Shown here in pieces: positions 1-5,571 of a DNA stretch of 5,571 bases. A program made the position numbers and the translations under genes. The notes beneath the pieces are model-generated. The model was not told the origin of the DNA. It did not search any database and worked only from the letters and a program-made list of their open reading frames with translations. Source of the stretch: Rhodospirillales bacterium (GTDB lineage: Bacteria; Pseudomonadota; Alphaproteobacteria; Rhodospirillales; Casp-alpha2); contig JAJFIE010000119.1 of the NCBI GenBank assembly GCA_021775275.1, positions 1-5,571 of the forward strand. The letters run 5' to 3'. Position 1 is the first letter of the stretch. Each line of letters opens with the position of its first letter.

Positions 1-1
1 T

Positions 2-1021
2 GTTGGTGAGTGCTCATTCGAGATCACAACCCTTCGCGTTGACGTGGGCACCGATGGACGCCATGCCACGGTGGATTTCACCGGCGACTGGATTGCCGAC
101 GCCCGGCGGCGGGATTTCACCTTCAATTCAATGTCGGCCACCCGGTCAGGCGATGTTTATGATCCATTCAACGGCATCGCCGATTTGTCTTATGGACGGG
201 TGTGCTTCATTGGCCGACCGGTGGATCGGATTGCAGAGGATTATCTCCGAATCCTGCGCTACTTCCGCTTTCAGGCCACCCACGGGCGCCCACCGGCGGA
301 CCGGGATGCTTTGCAGGCCTGTCGCAATAATGTCGAGCATCTGTCCGAGCTTTCCGGCGAACGCATTCGTGACGAGATTCTGAAAATTCTCGCTGCGCCC
401 AATCCCGCCGAGATCATCCTCCTGATGCGCGGTGAAAAAATTCTGGCGCATGTCTTGCCCGAAGCGGGTGAGGTCGGGCGTCTTCGCGCCCTGACCTGGC
501 TCGTTACCCGGGCGATCGCACTGGACTCTGTTATCGTCGATCCGTTGAGAAATCTGGCGAGCCTGTTGCATCCTGATGGCGGAACACAGGCAGCGCAAGC
601 CGTCGCGGTCCGCTGGCGACTTTCCAACCATGACGCCGTACGGTTATCTGACATGATGGCGCCCCTGGGGATTGCTCCCGATGCGCCGGAAAACGAAATT
701 CGGCGGCTACTCTATGAATGTGGCGCCGAGACCGTCCGTAACCGCGCCCTGCTGGCGTGGGCAGACGAGGTTGCGCTTGAAGCGCGCCTGCCACATGAGC
801 GGACGGAGGCATGGATTAGGCTGCTGGAACTGGCCGAGCAATGGCAAAAACCAACATTCCCTGTGAATGGCGAAGACGTGCTGGCTCTGGGCATTGCCCC
901 CGGGCCACAAGTCGGCAAACTCCTGCACGCCGTAGAGGATTGGTGGGCCGGACAGGGCTTCCCCGATGATCGGGCGGCATGCCTCGGCCGGTTACGCGAG
1001 GTTACCGGGGGACTTCACTGA
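2..1021 (+). CDS. cca: CCA tRNA nucleotidyltransferase / poly(A) polymerase family (class II), 5' end missing
   Basis: This is the last 339 codons of a class II nucleotidyltransferase, the family that adds or repairs the CCA end of tRNA in the cytoplasm. The frame is open to the left edge. A GTG at 44 lies inside conserved sequence (EITTLR before it, TDGRHA after it), so it is not the start. Counting from base 2, the family motifs are RRDFT at residues 36-40 with N42 (ribose and metal region of the head domain) and the ED-x-LR-x-LR-x-x-RF block at 79-90, which belongs to the nucleotide-recognising neck. A helical body and tail fill the rest. The catalytic Asp pair and the G-G-x-V-R-D segment should lie left of the window; roughly 70-80 residues are missing against a usual length near 400. 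Poly(A) polymerases share these motifs, so CCA addition is the likelier but not the only reading. The gene converges on hemF with 12 bases between stop codons. Confidence 0.9.
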   Translation, partial: VGECSFEITTLRVDVGTDGRHATVDFTGDWIADARRRDFTFNSMSATRSGDVYDPFNGIADLSYGRVCFIGRPVDRIAEDYLRILRYFRFQATHGRPPADRDALQACRNNVEHLSELSGERIRDEILKILAAPNPAEIILLMRGEKILAHVLPEAGEVGRLRALTWLVTRAIALDSVIVDPLRNLASLLHPDGGTQAAQAVAVRWRLSNHDAVRLSDMMAPLGIAPDAPENEIRRLLYECGAETVRNRALLAWADEVALEARLPHERTEAWIRLLELAEQWQKPTFPVNGEDVLALGIAPGPQVGKLLHAVEDWWAGQGFPDDRAACLGRLREVTGGLH

Positions 1022-1033
1022 GACTTGCCCCCG
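1006..1033. terminator. Possible weak bidirectional hairpin between convergent stop codons
   Basis: A perfect 6-bp inverted repeat (CGGGGG at 1006-1011, CCCCCG at 1028-1033) has a 16-base loop that contains the cca stop codon. It lies exactly where cca and hemF converge. Neither side has a T-tract and the loop is large, so it is a poor intrinsic terminator. It is listed because nothing else in the 12-base gap could end transcription. Confidence 0.2.
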
Positions 1034-1954
1034 TCACGGCCACGCTACATCGGGCGGCATGGACATCAGGATGGCATCCGTGTTGCCCCCGGTCTTGAGT
1101 CCGAACAGGGTGCCGCGATCATAGAGCAGGTTAAATTCCACGTAACGCCCCCGCTTCACGCGCTGAGCCAGACGCTGCTCGTCGCTCCATTCCAGACCAA
1201 ACTTCCCCCGAACCAGTTTGGGATAAATGTCTACGAAGGCGCTACCCACATCCCGGGTAAAGGCGAAGTCCGCCTCCCAGTCTCCGGTGTCCAGATTGTC
1301 GTAGAAAATGCCCCCCACACCACGGGGTTCCTGACGGTGCGGCAGATAGAAGTATTCGTCGCACCATTGTTTGAATTTCCCGTAGTAGGACGCATCATGG
1401 GTGTCACAGGCGTGACGAAAGGCATCATGAAAAGCGGTGGTGTCGGCATCGTCGGGGAAAACAGGGGTCAGATCACCACCGCCGCCAAACCACCCCTTGG
1501 TGGTCACGATCATCCGTGTGTTCATATGGGCCGTCGGCACCAGCGGTGAGCGCGGATGGATCACCACAGAGATTCCAGCAGCCCAGAACCGGGGGTCTTT
1601 ATCTGCACCGGGGATACGCGCGCACATTTCTTCGGAAAAGGTGCCGGAAACCGTAGAAATATTGACACCGGCTTTTTCAAACACCCGGCCTTCACGCAGC
1701 ACCGACATGACACCCCCACCGCCGTCCACGCCGCCCCGTTCTTCGTCACTGCCACCACGCGCCTGATCGGCTGCCTCGCCCCGACTCCACGTTGTTTGTT
1801 CGAACCGTCCGGCTGGCAGGCCCCCTGTTCCATTGGGTCCCGGCGTATCATCCTCACATGCCTCGAGCGCCTTGCACAGGCGATCCCGCAAGTCTCGAAA
1901 CCATTCCACGGCCTGTTGCTTTCGGGCCGCCGTGTAGGGATTCTCATCTGTCAA
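1034..1954 (-). CDS. hemF: Oxygen-dependent coproporphyrinogen III oxidase
   Basis: HemF converts coproporphyrinogen III to protoporphyrinogen IX by oxidative decarboxylation with O2, in the cytoplasm, late in heme synthesis. Numbered from the TTG at 1954 (306 aa), the family blocks are all present: VFEKAGVN at 91-98, a HP...VPTAHMNTR block, [32 protein letters not shown], and near the end [14 protein letters not shown] and FGLKTGG. H133, H143, H176 and H206 align, by my reading, with the four conserved E. coli histidines (96, 106, 145, 175). The protein ends at MPPDVAWP, lacking the roughly 20-residue tail of E. coli HemF; I recall this ending from alphaproteobacteria. A charged stretch at about 57-75 looks inserted. 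The frame is open back to ATGs at 1969 and 1981, but these lack a good ribosome site and lie deeper in trmL. TTG at 1954 has GAGGAG seven bases upstream and gives the family-like start MTDENPY. The function is secure; the start is a judgement. Confidence 0.93.
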   Translation of the reverse strand: MTDENPYTAARKQQAVEWFRDLRDRLCKALEACEDDTPGPNGTGGLPAGRFEQTTWSRGEAADQARGGSDEERGGVDGGGGVMSVLREGRVFEKAGVNISTVSGTFSEEMCARIPGADKDPRFWAAGISVVIHPRSPLVPTAHMNTRMIVTTKGWFGGGGDLTPVFPDDADTTAFHDAFRHACDTHDASYYGKFKQWCDEYFYLPHRQEPRGVGGIFYDNLDTGDWEADFAFTRDVGSAFVDIYPKLVRGKFGLEWSDEQRLAQRVKRGRYVEFNLLYDRGTLFGLKTGGNTDAILMSMPPDVAWP

Positions 1955-2429
1955 ATTCTTGCTCCTCATATGGATATCCATTTAATTGCCGAAGCGCCTC
2001 GCCAATTACCAACCCGGCAGAGACCGCAACATTGAGCGACCGCATGCCTGCCACCATAGGAATTCTTATACGCGCATCAACGGCGTCATGAACCGTGTCC
2101 GGCACCCCTGCACTTTCACGTCCCAAAAGGATTGTGTCGTCAGCCAGAAACGCGAATGCCGCATAGGGCACCGACCCTTTTGTTGTTAACAAGACCAGAC
2201 GCCCGGGCGCTGTCTGTGCCTTGCGCTCCTTGTAATACTGCCGCCACGACGAATGGCGCGCCACATCAACCCCGTCCAGGTAATCCATACCCGCCCGGCG
2301 CAGGCGCTTCTCGTCCCACACGAACCCGCAGGGCTCAATAACATCCACGCCAATCCCGAAGCATGCTGCCGTGCGCAGCACAGTCCCGGCGTTCTGGGGA
2401 ATATCAGGTTCATAAAGGGCAATTCGCAT
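1944..2429 (-). CDS. trmL: tRNA (cytidine(34)-2'-O)-methyltransferase, TrmL type (SPOUT/SpoU)
   Basis: A 161-residue SPOUT methyltransferase, about the usual length for the short TrmL (YibK) group, which has the catalytic fold and no added RNA-binding domain. Known members use S-adenosylmethionine to 2'-O-methylate the wobble base of certain leucine tRNAs. The three family motifs are clear: motif 1 [12 protein letters not shown] at residues 8-19 with the conserved N13 and R19; motif 2 LGRESAGVP at 102-110; motif 3 [17 protein letters not shown] at 123-139, which forms the knot and SAM pocket. The start [13 protein letters not shown] matches the family N-terminus, though no strong ribosome site precedes it (only a weak purine run). 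It is the upstream gene of a leftward pair with hemF, the two overlapping at their ends, so they are probably co-transcribed. Exact tRNA substrate here is inferred from the family. Confidence 0.93.
   Translation of the reverse strand: MRIALYEPDIPQNAGTVLRTAACFGIGVDVIEPCGFVWDEKRLRRAGMDYLDGVDVARHSSWRQYYKERKAQTAPGRLVLLTTKGSVPYAAFAFLADDTILLGRESAGVPDTVHDAVDARIRIPMVAGMRSLNVAVSAGLVIGEALRQLNGYPYEEQEFDR
1952..1967 (-). promoter_or_regulatory. Ribosome-binding site and TTG start deciding the hemF N-terminus
   Basis: On the minus strand GAGGAG occupies 1967-1962, followed by a 7-base spacer and TTG at 1954-1952 in the hemF frame. The site lies inside the last codons of trmL, whose TGA is at 1946-1944, so the genes would overlap by 11 bases. 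That is typical of translational coupling. The alternative ATGs at 1969 and 1981 have no comparable purine-rich site at proper distance. Confidence 0.6.
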
Positions 2430-2728
2430 GGCTTTTGACGATCAATTCGCTATGTATATTTCCGTTGGCGCAGGTTGCACGCTGGGTTACATACAAACTT
2501 AAACATCCCGGCCTCCCGTTGTGCACTCAAAAATGACCCGGCACGTTCATCTTGGGCCTTTCTTTCCGCCGGGTTTTACAGTATATCCTGCGCGTCCTGT
2601 GTTAGTATGATTCTGCTGCCGCAGGTTTATAATTCGCCTGAGCGGCCTGTGTAAAACATTGGCCCGATTGGCTTTCCATGTGCGCATTGCGTACCAACGT
2701 CACGAAACCCGATCAGAGGGGGGTTTAA
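2430..2728. other. Divergent intergenic region between trmL-hemF and petABC
   Basis: This gap of 299 bases has no convincing gene and must hold promoters for both directions. On the plus strand the best single element is a perfect TATAAT at 2628-2633. For the leftward pair, TATACA at about 2459-2454 on the minus strand is a possible -10 element without a clear -35. A small inverted repeat TTGA-CGA-TCAA sits at 2435-2445, just upstream of the trmL start; it resembles an FNR-type site only loosely because the spacer is too short. Three short open frames (2428-2502, 2533-2610, 2678-2728; 24, 25 and 16 codons) are present on the plus strand, all without a good ribosome site. Confidence 0.6.
2628..2633 (+). 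promoter_or_regulatory. Candidate -10 element for petABC
   Basis: A perfect TATAAT lies 95 bases before the petA start codon. The region 16-18 bases upstream (about 2604-2611) has no good TTGACA match, so if this is the promoter it probably needs an activator or a different -35. It sits in the loop of an imperfect inverted repeat (2618-2646). Confidence 0.35.
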
Positions 2729-3286
2729 ATGGCTGATACCGTTACCGCTGCGACAGGTGAGTCCAAAGAGGATGACAAGAGCCGTCGCGATTTTCTGATT
2801 GTGGCTACTTCGACAGTTGGTGCCGTTGGTACCGGACTCGCTATCTGGCCGTTCATCGATACCATGAACCCGGCGGCTGATACGCTCGCACTGTCATCCA
2901 CCGAGATTGATATTTCGCCTATTGAAGTAGGCCAGAGCATCACCGTCGTGTGGCGTGGAAAGCCGGTCTTCATACGACACCGGTCGCAAGCGGAGATCGA
3001 CGAATCACAGGCCGTCGCAATAGCGGACCTGATTGATCCGGAAACGGACGATCAACGCGTCCAGAAGGCCGAGTGGCTGATCATGGTCGGTGTCTGCACC
3101 CATCTGGGCTGCATTCCACTGGGTCAGAAATCCGGCGAGCCGAAGGGTGAGTATGGCGGCTGGTTCTGCCCTTGCCATGGCTCCCACTACGACACCTCCG
3201 GTCGTATCCGCAAAGGTCCCGCACCGCTGAATTTAGTGGTTCCAGGGTATGAGTTCCTCGACGATTCAACTGTAAAGATCGGGTAG
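2729..3286 (+). CDS. petA: Ubiquinol-cytochrome c reductase iron-sulfur (Rieske) subunit
   Basis: The Rieske [2Fe-2S] protein of complex III takes one electron from ubiquinol at the Qo site and passes it to cytochrome c1 on the periplasmic side. The 185-residue product has a twin-arginine motif SRRDFL at 18-23 running into a hydrophobic segment (about 22-45), which serves as an uncleaved Tat signal and membrane anchor. Cluster box I is CTHLGC (123-128) and box II is CPCHGSHYD (147-155). This gives ligands C123, H125, C147 and H150 and the disulfide pair C128-C149. S152 and Y154, which raise the potential of high-potential Rieske clusters, are both present. The C-terminal GPAPLNL is also typical. 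Length is normal for bacterial bc1. A strong purine-rich site (AGAGGGGGG, about 2715-2723) precedes the ATG. It is the first gene of petABC, 11 bases before petB. Confidence 0.97.
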   Translation: MADTVTAATGESKEDDKSRRDFLIVATSTVGAVGTGLAIWPFIDTMNPAADTLALSSTEIDISPIEVGQSITVVWRGKPVFIRHRSQAEIDESQAVAIADLIDPETDDQRVQKAEWLIMVGVCTHLGCIPLGQKSGEPKGEYGGWFCPCHGSHYDTSGRIRKGPAPLNLVVPGYEFLDDSTVKIG

Positions 3287-3297
3287 GGAGACAAACA

Positions 3298-4551
3298 ATG
3301 GCTTCTAAATTCATGGAAAACCCGGTCATCAAATGGGTTGAGTATCGCCTACCCATCTTCAGTTTCATCGACCATTCAGTCGGTAGTGGCTACCCCACCC
3401 CTCGCAACCTGAATTACTGGTGGAACTTCGGTTCTCTGGCAGGGGTCGCGCTGGTTATCATGATCGCCAGCGGCATCGTGCTGGCCATGAGTTATACCGC
3501 CCATGTTGATTATGCTTTTGAATCGGTTGAGCGCATCATGCGCGATGTCAACTATGGTTGGCTGATTCGCTACATTCATATGAACGGCGGATCAATGTTC
3601 TTCATCGTTGTCTATATCCACCTGTTCCGTGGCATGTATTACGGCTCCTACAAGGCACCGCGCGAGATCGTGTGGATTATGGGCGTGCTCATCCTGCTCG
3701 CCATGATGGCGACGGCGTTCATGGGTTACGTGCTCCCCTGGGGCCAGATGAGCTTCTGGGGCGCTACGGTGATCACCAATCTGTTTTCGGCCATTCCGCT
3801 AGTCGGGGATGCCATCGTGACGTGGTTGTGGGGCGGTTTCTCAGTCGATAACCCGACGCTGAACCGTTTTTACGCCTTCCATTACCTGTTACCGTTCGTG
3901 ATCTTTGCCCTGGTTTTTATTCACTTGTGGGCGCTGCACGTGCACCGTTCAAACAACCCCCTGGGTGTTGAAGCCAAAGCGCCGGAAGACAGTATCCCGT
4001 TCCATCCGTATTACACCATGAAGGATCTGTTCGGCATGGGTGTGTTCATGATTATCTTCATGGGCTTTGTGTTCTATGCGCCGAACTTCTTTGGTGAACC
4101 GGACAACTATATTAAAGCGAATCCTCTGGTAACCCCGCCGCACATTGTCCCTGAATGGTATTTCCTGCCGTTCTACGCGATCTTGCGGGCGTTCACGGCG
4201 GACTTCTTCATGTACTGGCCGATTTCCTGGCTGATGTCCGCAAAACTGGCGGGTGTGATCGCCATGTTCGCATCCATCCTGCTGCTGCTGGTTTTGCCCT
4301 GGCTCGATCGTTCCAAGGTTCGCAGCGCGAAGTTTCGACCCATCTACAAGCAGTTCTTCTGGATATTCTTCCTGGATTGCCTAGTGCTGGGCTACATCGG
4401 TGCGAAGCCGGCGGAAGGATCGTTTATCATCATTGGTCAGTTGGCGACGTTCTATTACTTCTTCCATCTGATCATCCTGATACCGCTGATCGGTATCCTG
4501 GAACGGCCCAGGCCGATCCCGGAAAGCATCAGCGCCGCAGTTACCAAATAG
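3298..4551 (+). CDS. petB: Ubiquinol-cytochrome c reductase cytochrome b subunit
   Basis: Cytochrome b is the membrane core of complex III, carrying hemes bL and bH and forming the Qo and Qi quinone sites. At 417 residues it is full-length and unsplit (not the b6/subunit IV arrangement). Heme ligands are H94 and H108 in helix B and H195 and H209 in helix D, each pair 14 apart, as in bc1-type proteins. The Qo motif PEWY is at 285-288, within [31 protein letters not shown] (143-154) is the conserved stretch after helix C. Eight hydrophobic segments can be picked out, including three after PEWY. The ATG at 3298 follows AGGGAG (3285-3290, overlapping the petA stop) by 7 bases, and the N-terminal 'W-x-x-x-R-L-P' is typical. 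It lies 18 bases upstream of petC; expression is probably as one transcript. Confidence 0.98.
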   Translation: MASKFMENPVIKWVEYRLPIFSFIDHSVGSGYPTPRNLNYWWNFGSLAGVALVIMIASGIVLAMSYTAHVDYAFESVERIMRDVNYGWLIRYIHMNGGSMFFIVVYIHLFRGMYYGSYKAPREIVWIMGVLILLAMMATAFMGYVLPWGQMSFWGATVITNLFSAIPLVGDAIVTWLWGGFSVDNPTLNRFYAFHYLLPFVIFALVFIHLWALHVHRSNNPLGVEAKAPEDSIPFHPYYTMKDLFGMGVFMIIFMGFVFYAPNFFGEPDNYIKANPLVTPPHIVPEWYFLPFYAILRAFTADFFMYWPISWLMSAKLAGVIAMFASILLLLVLPWLDRSKVRSAKFRPIYKQFFWIFFLDCLVLGYIGAKPAEGSFIIIGQLATFYYFFHLIILIPLIGILERPRPIPESISAAVTK

Positions 4552-4569
4552 GGCACGGAGGAAAACGCG

Positions 4570-5346
4570 ATGAAAAAGACACTTCTTTCTGCCTTTGCAG
4601 GGTTGGCCATGGTGCTGGGAATCTCGCTGATCGGCGCTCCCGCACAAGCTGAAGGCGATACCGCGCTGCCTTATCAGGACTGGTCGTGGTCCGGGCCGTT
4701 TGGCACCTTCGAGCGCGCGGCGCTCCGTCGTGGCCTGCAGGTCTATTCCGAAGTTTGCAGTGGCTGTCACAGTGTCAAGCTGGTGGCCTATCGCAATCTG
4801 ATGGACATCGGCTTCGCGGAAGATGAGGTAAAGACCTTTGCCGCCGAGTTTGAAGTTGAGGATGGTCCCGATGCCGATGGCGAAATGTTCACACGCCCGG
4901 CGGTCCCCGCCGACCGTTTTGTTCAGCCCTTTGCCAACGAAAACGCCGCACGCGCATCCAATAACGGCGCGTTACCGCCGGACCTGTCGCTGATGACCAA
5001 GGCCCGCAAAAATGGCGCGGATTACGTCTATGCGCTGCTGACCGGTTATGAAGAAGAAGCCCCGGAAGGCATCGATCTTCTGGAGGGCATGAGCTACAAC
5101 CACTACTTCCCGGGCAACCAGATTGCCATGGCGCCGCCCATCGACGATGACGCGGTGGAGTATGCAGATGGTACGGAAGCCTCCAAGGAGCAGATCGCCA
5201 GGGATGTCGTAACGTTCCTTGCATGGGCGGCCGAGCCTGAACTGGAAGAACGCAAACGTCTCGGTATTAAAGTCCTGATTTTCCTGCTGGTCCTTACGGG
5301 TCTGCTATATGCGCTTAAGCGCAAGATCTGGGCTGATCTGCACTGA
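4570..5346 (+). CDS. petC: Ubiquinol-cytochrome c reductase cytochrome c1 subunit
   Basis: Cytochrome c1 accepts electrons from the Rieske protein and hands them to a soluble or membrane-bound cytochrome c in the periplasm. The 258-residue product starts with a Sec signal peptide: KK at 2-3, a hydrophobic core, and a likely cut after AQA (25-27). WSWSGPFGTFERAALRRG (38-55) leads into the single heme c site CSGCH (63-67). The axial methionine is most likely M187 in NQIAMAPP. ARASNNGALPPDLS (127-140) is the conserved region near the heme. A C-terminal anchor spans about 233-249, followed by KRK on the cytoplasmic side. An acidic stretch (about 93-105) may help dock a basic partner; this is inference. 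GGAGG at 4557-4561 lies 8 bases before the ATG. It is the last gene of the operon, with a terminator 28 bases after the stop. It is not fused to petB, unlike in Bradyrhizobium. Confidence 0.97.
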   Translation: MKKTLLSAFAGLAMVLGISLIGAPAQAEGDTALPYQDWSWSGPFGTFERAALRRGLQVYSEVCSGCHSVKLVAYRNLMDIGFAEDEVKTFAAEFEVEDGPDADGEMFTRPAVPADRFVQPFANENAARASNNGALPPDLSLMTKARKNGADYVYALLTGYEEEAPEGIDLLEGMSYNHYFPGNQIAMAPPIDDDAVEYADGTEASKEQIARDVVTFLAWAAEPELEERKRLGIKVLIFLLVLTGLLYALKRKIWADLH

Positions 5347-5374
5347 TCATATCCGGAATGAAAATCGATAACAG

Positions 5375-5402
5375 CGGCCCTGCCATTGGCAGGGCCGTTT
5401 TT
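5375..5402 (+). terminator. Intrinsic terminator of the petABC operon
   Basis: A perfect 10-bp GC-rich stem (CGGCCCTGCC at 5375-5384, GGCAGGGCCG at 5388-5397) with a 3-base ATT loop is followed by five T residues (5398-5402). This is a textbook rho-independent terminator for the plus strand. On the minus strand the same stem directly follows the stop of the convergent gene, but the bases after it are not T-rich, so termination from that side should be weaker. Confidence 0.92.
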
Positions 5403-5571
5403 CTATGAGGTATGTGGATCACAAAGCGCCAGCCACCGCCGCGTCAGGTCCCGACAAAAAGCCTTCGAGTTCTCCATATGGTCATCAAACTGACGGGGTA
5501 ACCACTCGCTAAACCCGGGCACTTTGTCTTCCAGATCAGGGGAAAAATTGATCCAGCCTTCGACCAGGGGG
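5403..5571 (-). CDS. C-terminal 55 residues of an unrecognised protein, cut by the window edge
   Basis: On the minus strand a frame is open from the right edge to a TAG at 5405-5403. It encodes 55 residues beginning LVEGWINFSPDLEDKV and ending LCDPHTS. Support for it being a real gene is that it ends cleanly at the terminator base of the oppositely oriented petC, that the other two frames on this strand hit stops, and that the composition is protein-like (three tryptophans, mixed charged and hydrophobic helix-like segments such as DLTRRWLALC). No start codon context is visible because the upstream part is outside. I do not recognise the family and assign no function. Confidence 0.6.
   Translation of the reverse strand, partial: PLVEGWINFSPDLEDKVPGFSEWLPRQFDDHMENSKAFCRDLTRRWLALCDPHTS

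Noticed and set aside
44..1021. GTG at 44 as the real start of the CCA-adding gene
   Set aside because: Conserved family residues (EITTLR) are encoded directly upstream in the same frame, and the catalytic Asp motif would be missing; the gene simply begins outside the window.
1034..1060. HemF as a truncated protein because it lacks the E. coli C-terminal tail
   Set aside because: The three bases after WP are a clean stop, no tail-like sequence follows in any frame, and I recall the same short ending in alphaproteobacterial HemF. It is more likely the normal form.
1025..1549. A 174-residue rightward open frame opposite hemF, and similar long rightward frames up to 2091
   Set aside because: They lie entirely antisense to hemF and trmL, whose protein families are unmistakable. 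Their products show no recognisable domain and are rich in P, H and T, as expected from the reverse strand of GC-rich coding DNA.
2435..2445. TTGACGATCAA as an FNR/FixK-type box
   Set aside because: The half-sites are only TTGA and TCAA with a 3-base spacer, whereas the known consensus is TTGAT-N4-ATCAA.
2428..2502. A 24-codon rightward frame ([12 protein letters not shown]...) starting over the trmL start codon
   Set aside because: Its ATG overlaps the trmL start on the opposite strand, there is no clear ribosome site, and the sequence has no signal or membrane character that would support a small protein.
2533..2610. A 25-codon rightward frame (MTRHVHLGPFF...) in the intergenic gap
   Set aside because: No purine-rich site precedes the ATG and it is short enough to occur by chance.
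4381..4770. A 129-residue leftward open frame across the petB/petC junction
   Set aside because: It is antisense to the ends of two certain genes and its product has no family features; a reverse-strand shadow.

Overview
The window looks like an ordinary chromosomal segment of an alphaproteobacterium, perhaps a Rhodospirillales relative. Three things point there. It carries a three-gene petABC operon for a bc1-type complex III with separate cytochrome b and c1 genes. Its HemF ends in the short '...PP-x-x-x-WP' form I recall from alphaproteobacteria. Its CCA-adding enzyme resembles the alphaproteobacterial type. The DNA is moderately GC-rich and the genes are closely packed. This assignment rests on recalled families, not on a search.

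Layout from left to right. The 3' part of a class II CCA-adding or poly(A) polymerase-type gene runs rightward and stops at 1021. It meets head-on a leftward pair: trmL (SPOUT tRNA 2'-O-methyltransferase, 1944-2429) followed by hemF (aerobic coproporphyrinogen III oxidase, 1034 to about 1954), whose start overlaps the trmL end. A non-coding gap of about 300 bases (2430-2728) separates this pair from the rightward operon petA (Rieske protein, 2729-3286), petB (cytochrome b, 3298-4551) and petC (cytochrome c1, 4570-5346). A strong intrinsic terminator (5375-5402) closes the operon. Its T-tract abuts the stop codon of a leftward gene that runs off the right edge and that I do not recognise.

How the genes fit together: petABC encodes the three catalytic subunits of the ubiquinol:cytochrome c oxidoreductase, with all expected heme and iron-sulfur ligands visible. 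HemF catalyses the oxygen-dependent step toward protoporphyrin IX, the precursor of the hemes in PetB and PetC. The divergent arrangement could allow shared control, but no operator is established. TrmL and the CCA-adding enzyme act on tRNA.

I see no mobile element, CRISPR array, tRNA or rRNA gene, and no convincing novel system. The points most worth a second look are the likely TTG start of hemF inside trmL, a charged insertion in HemF, the inverted repeat around a TATAAT hexamer upstream of petA, and a short open frame that ends directly on the petA start codon.
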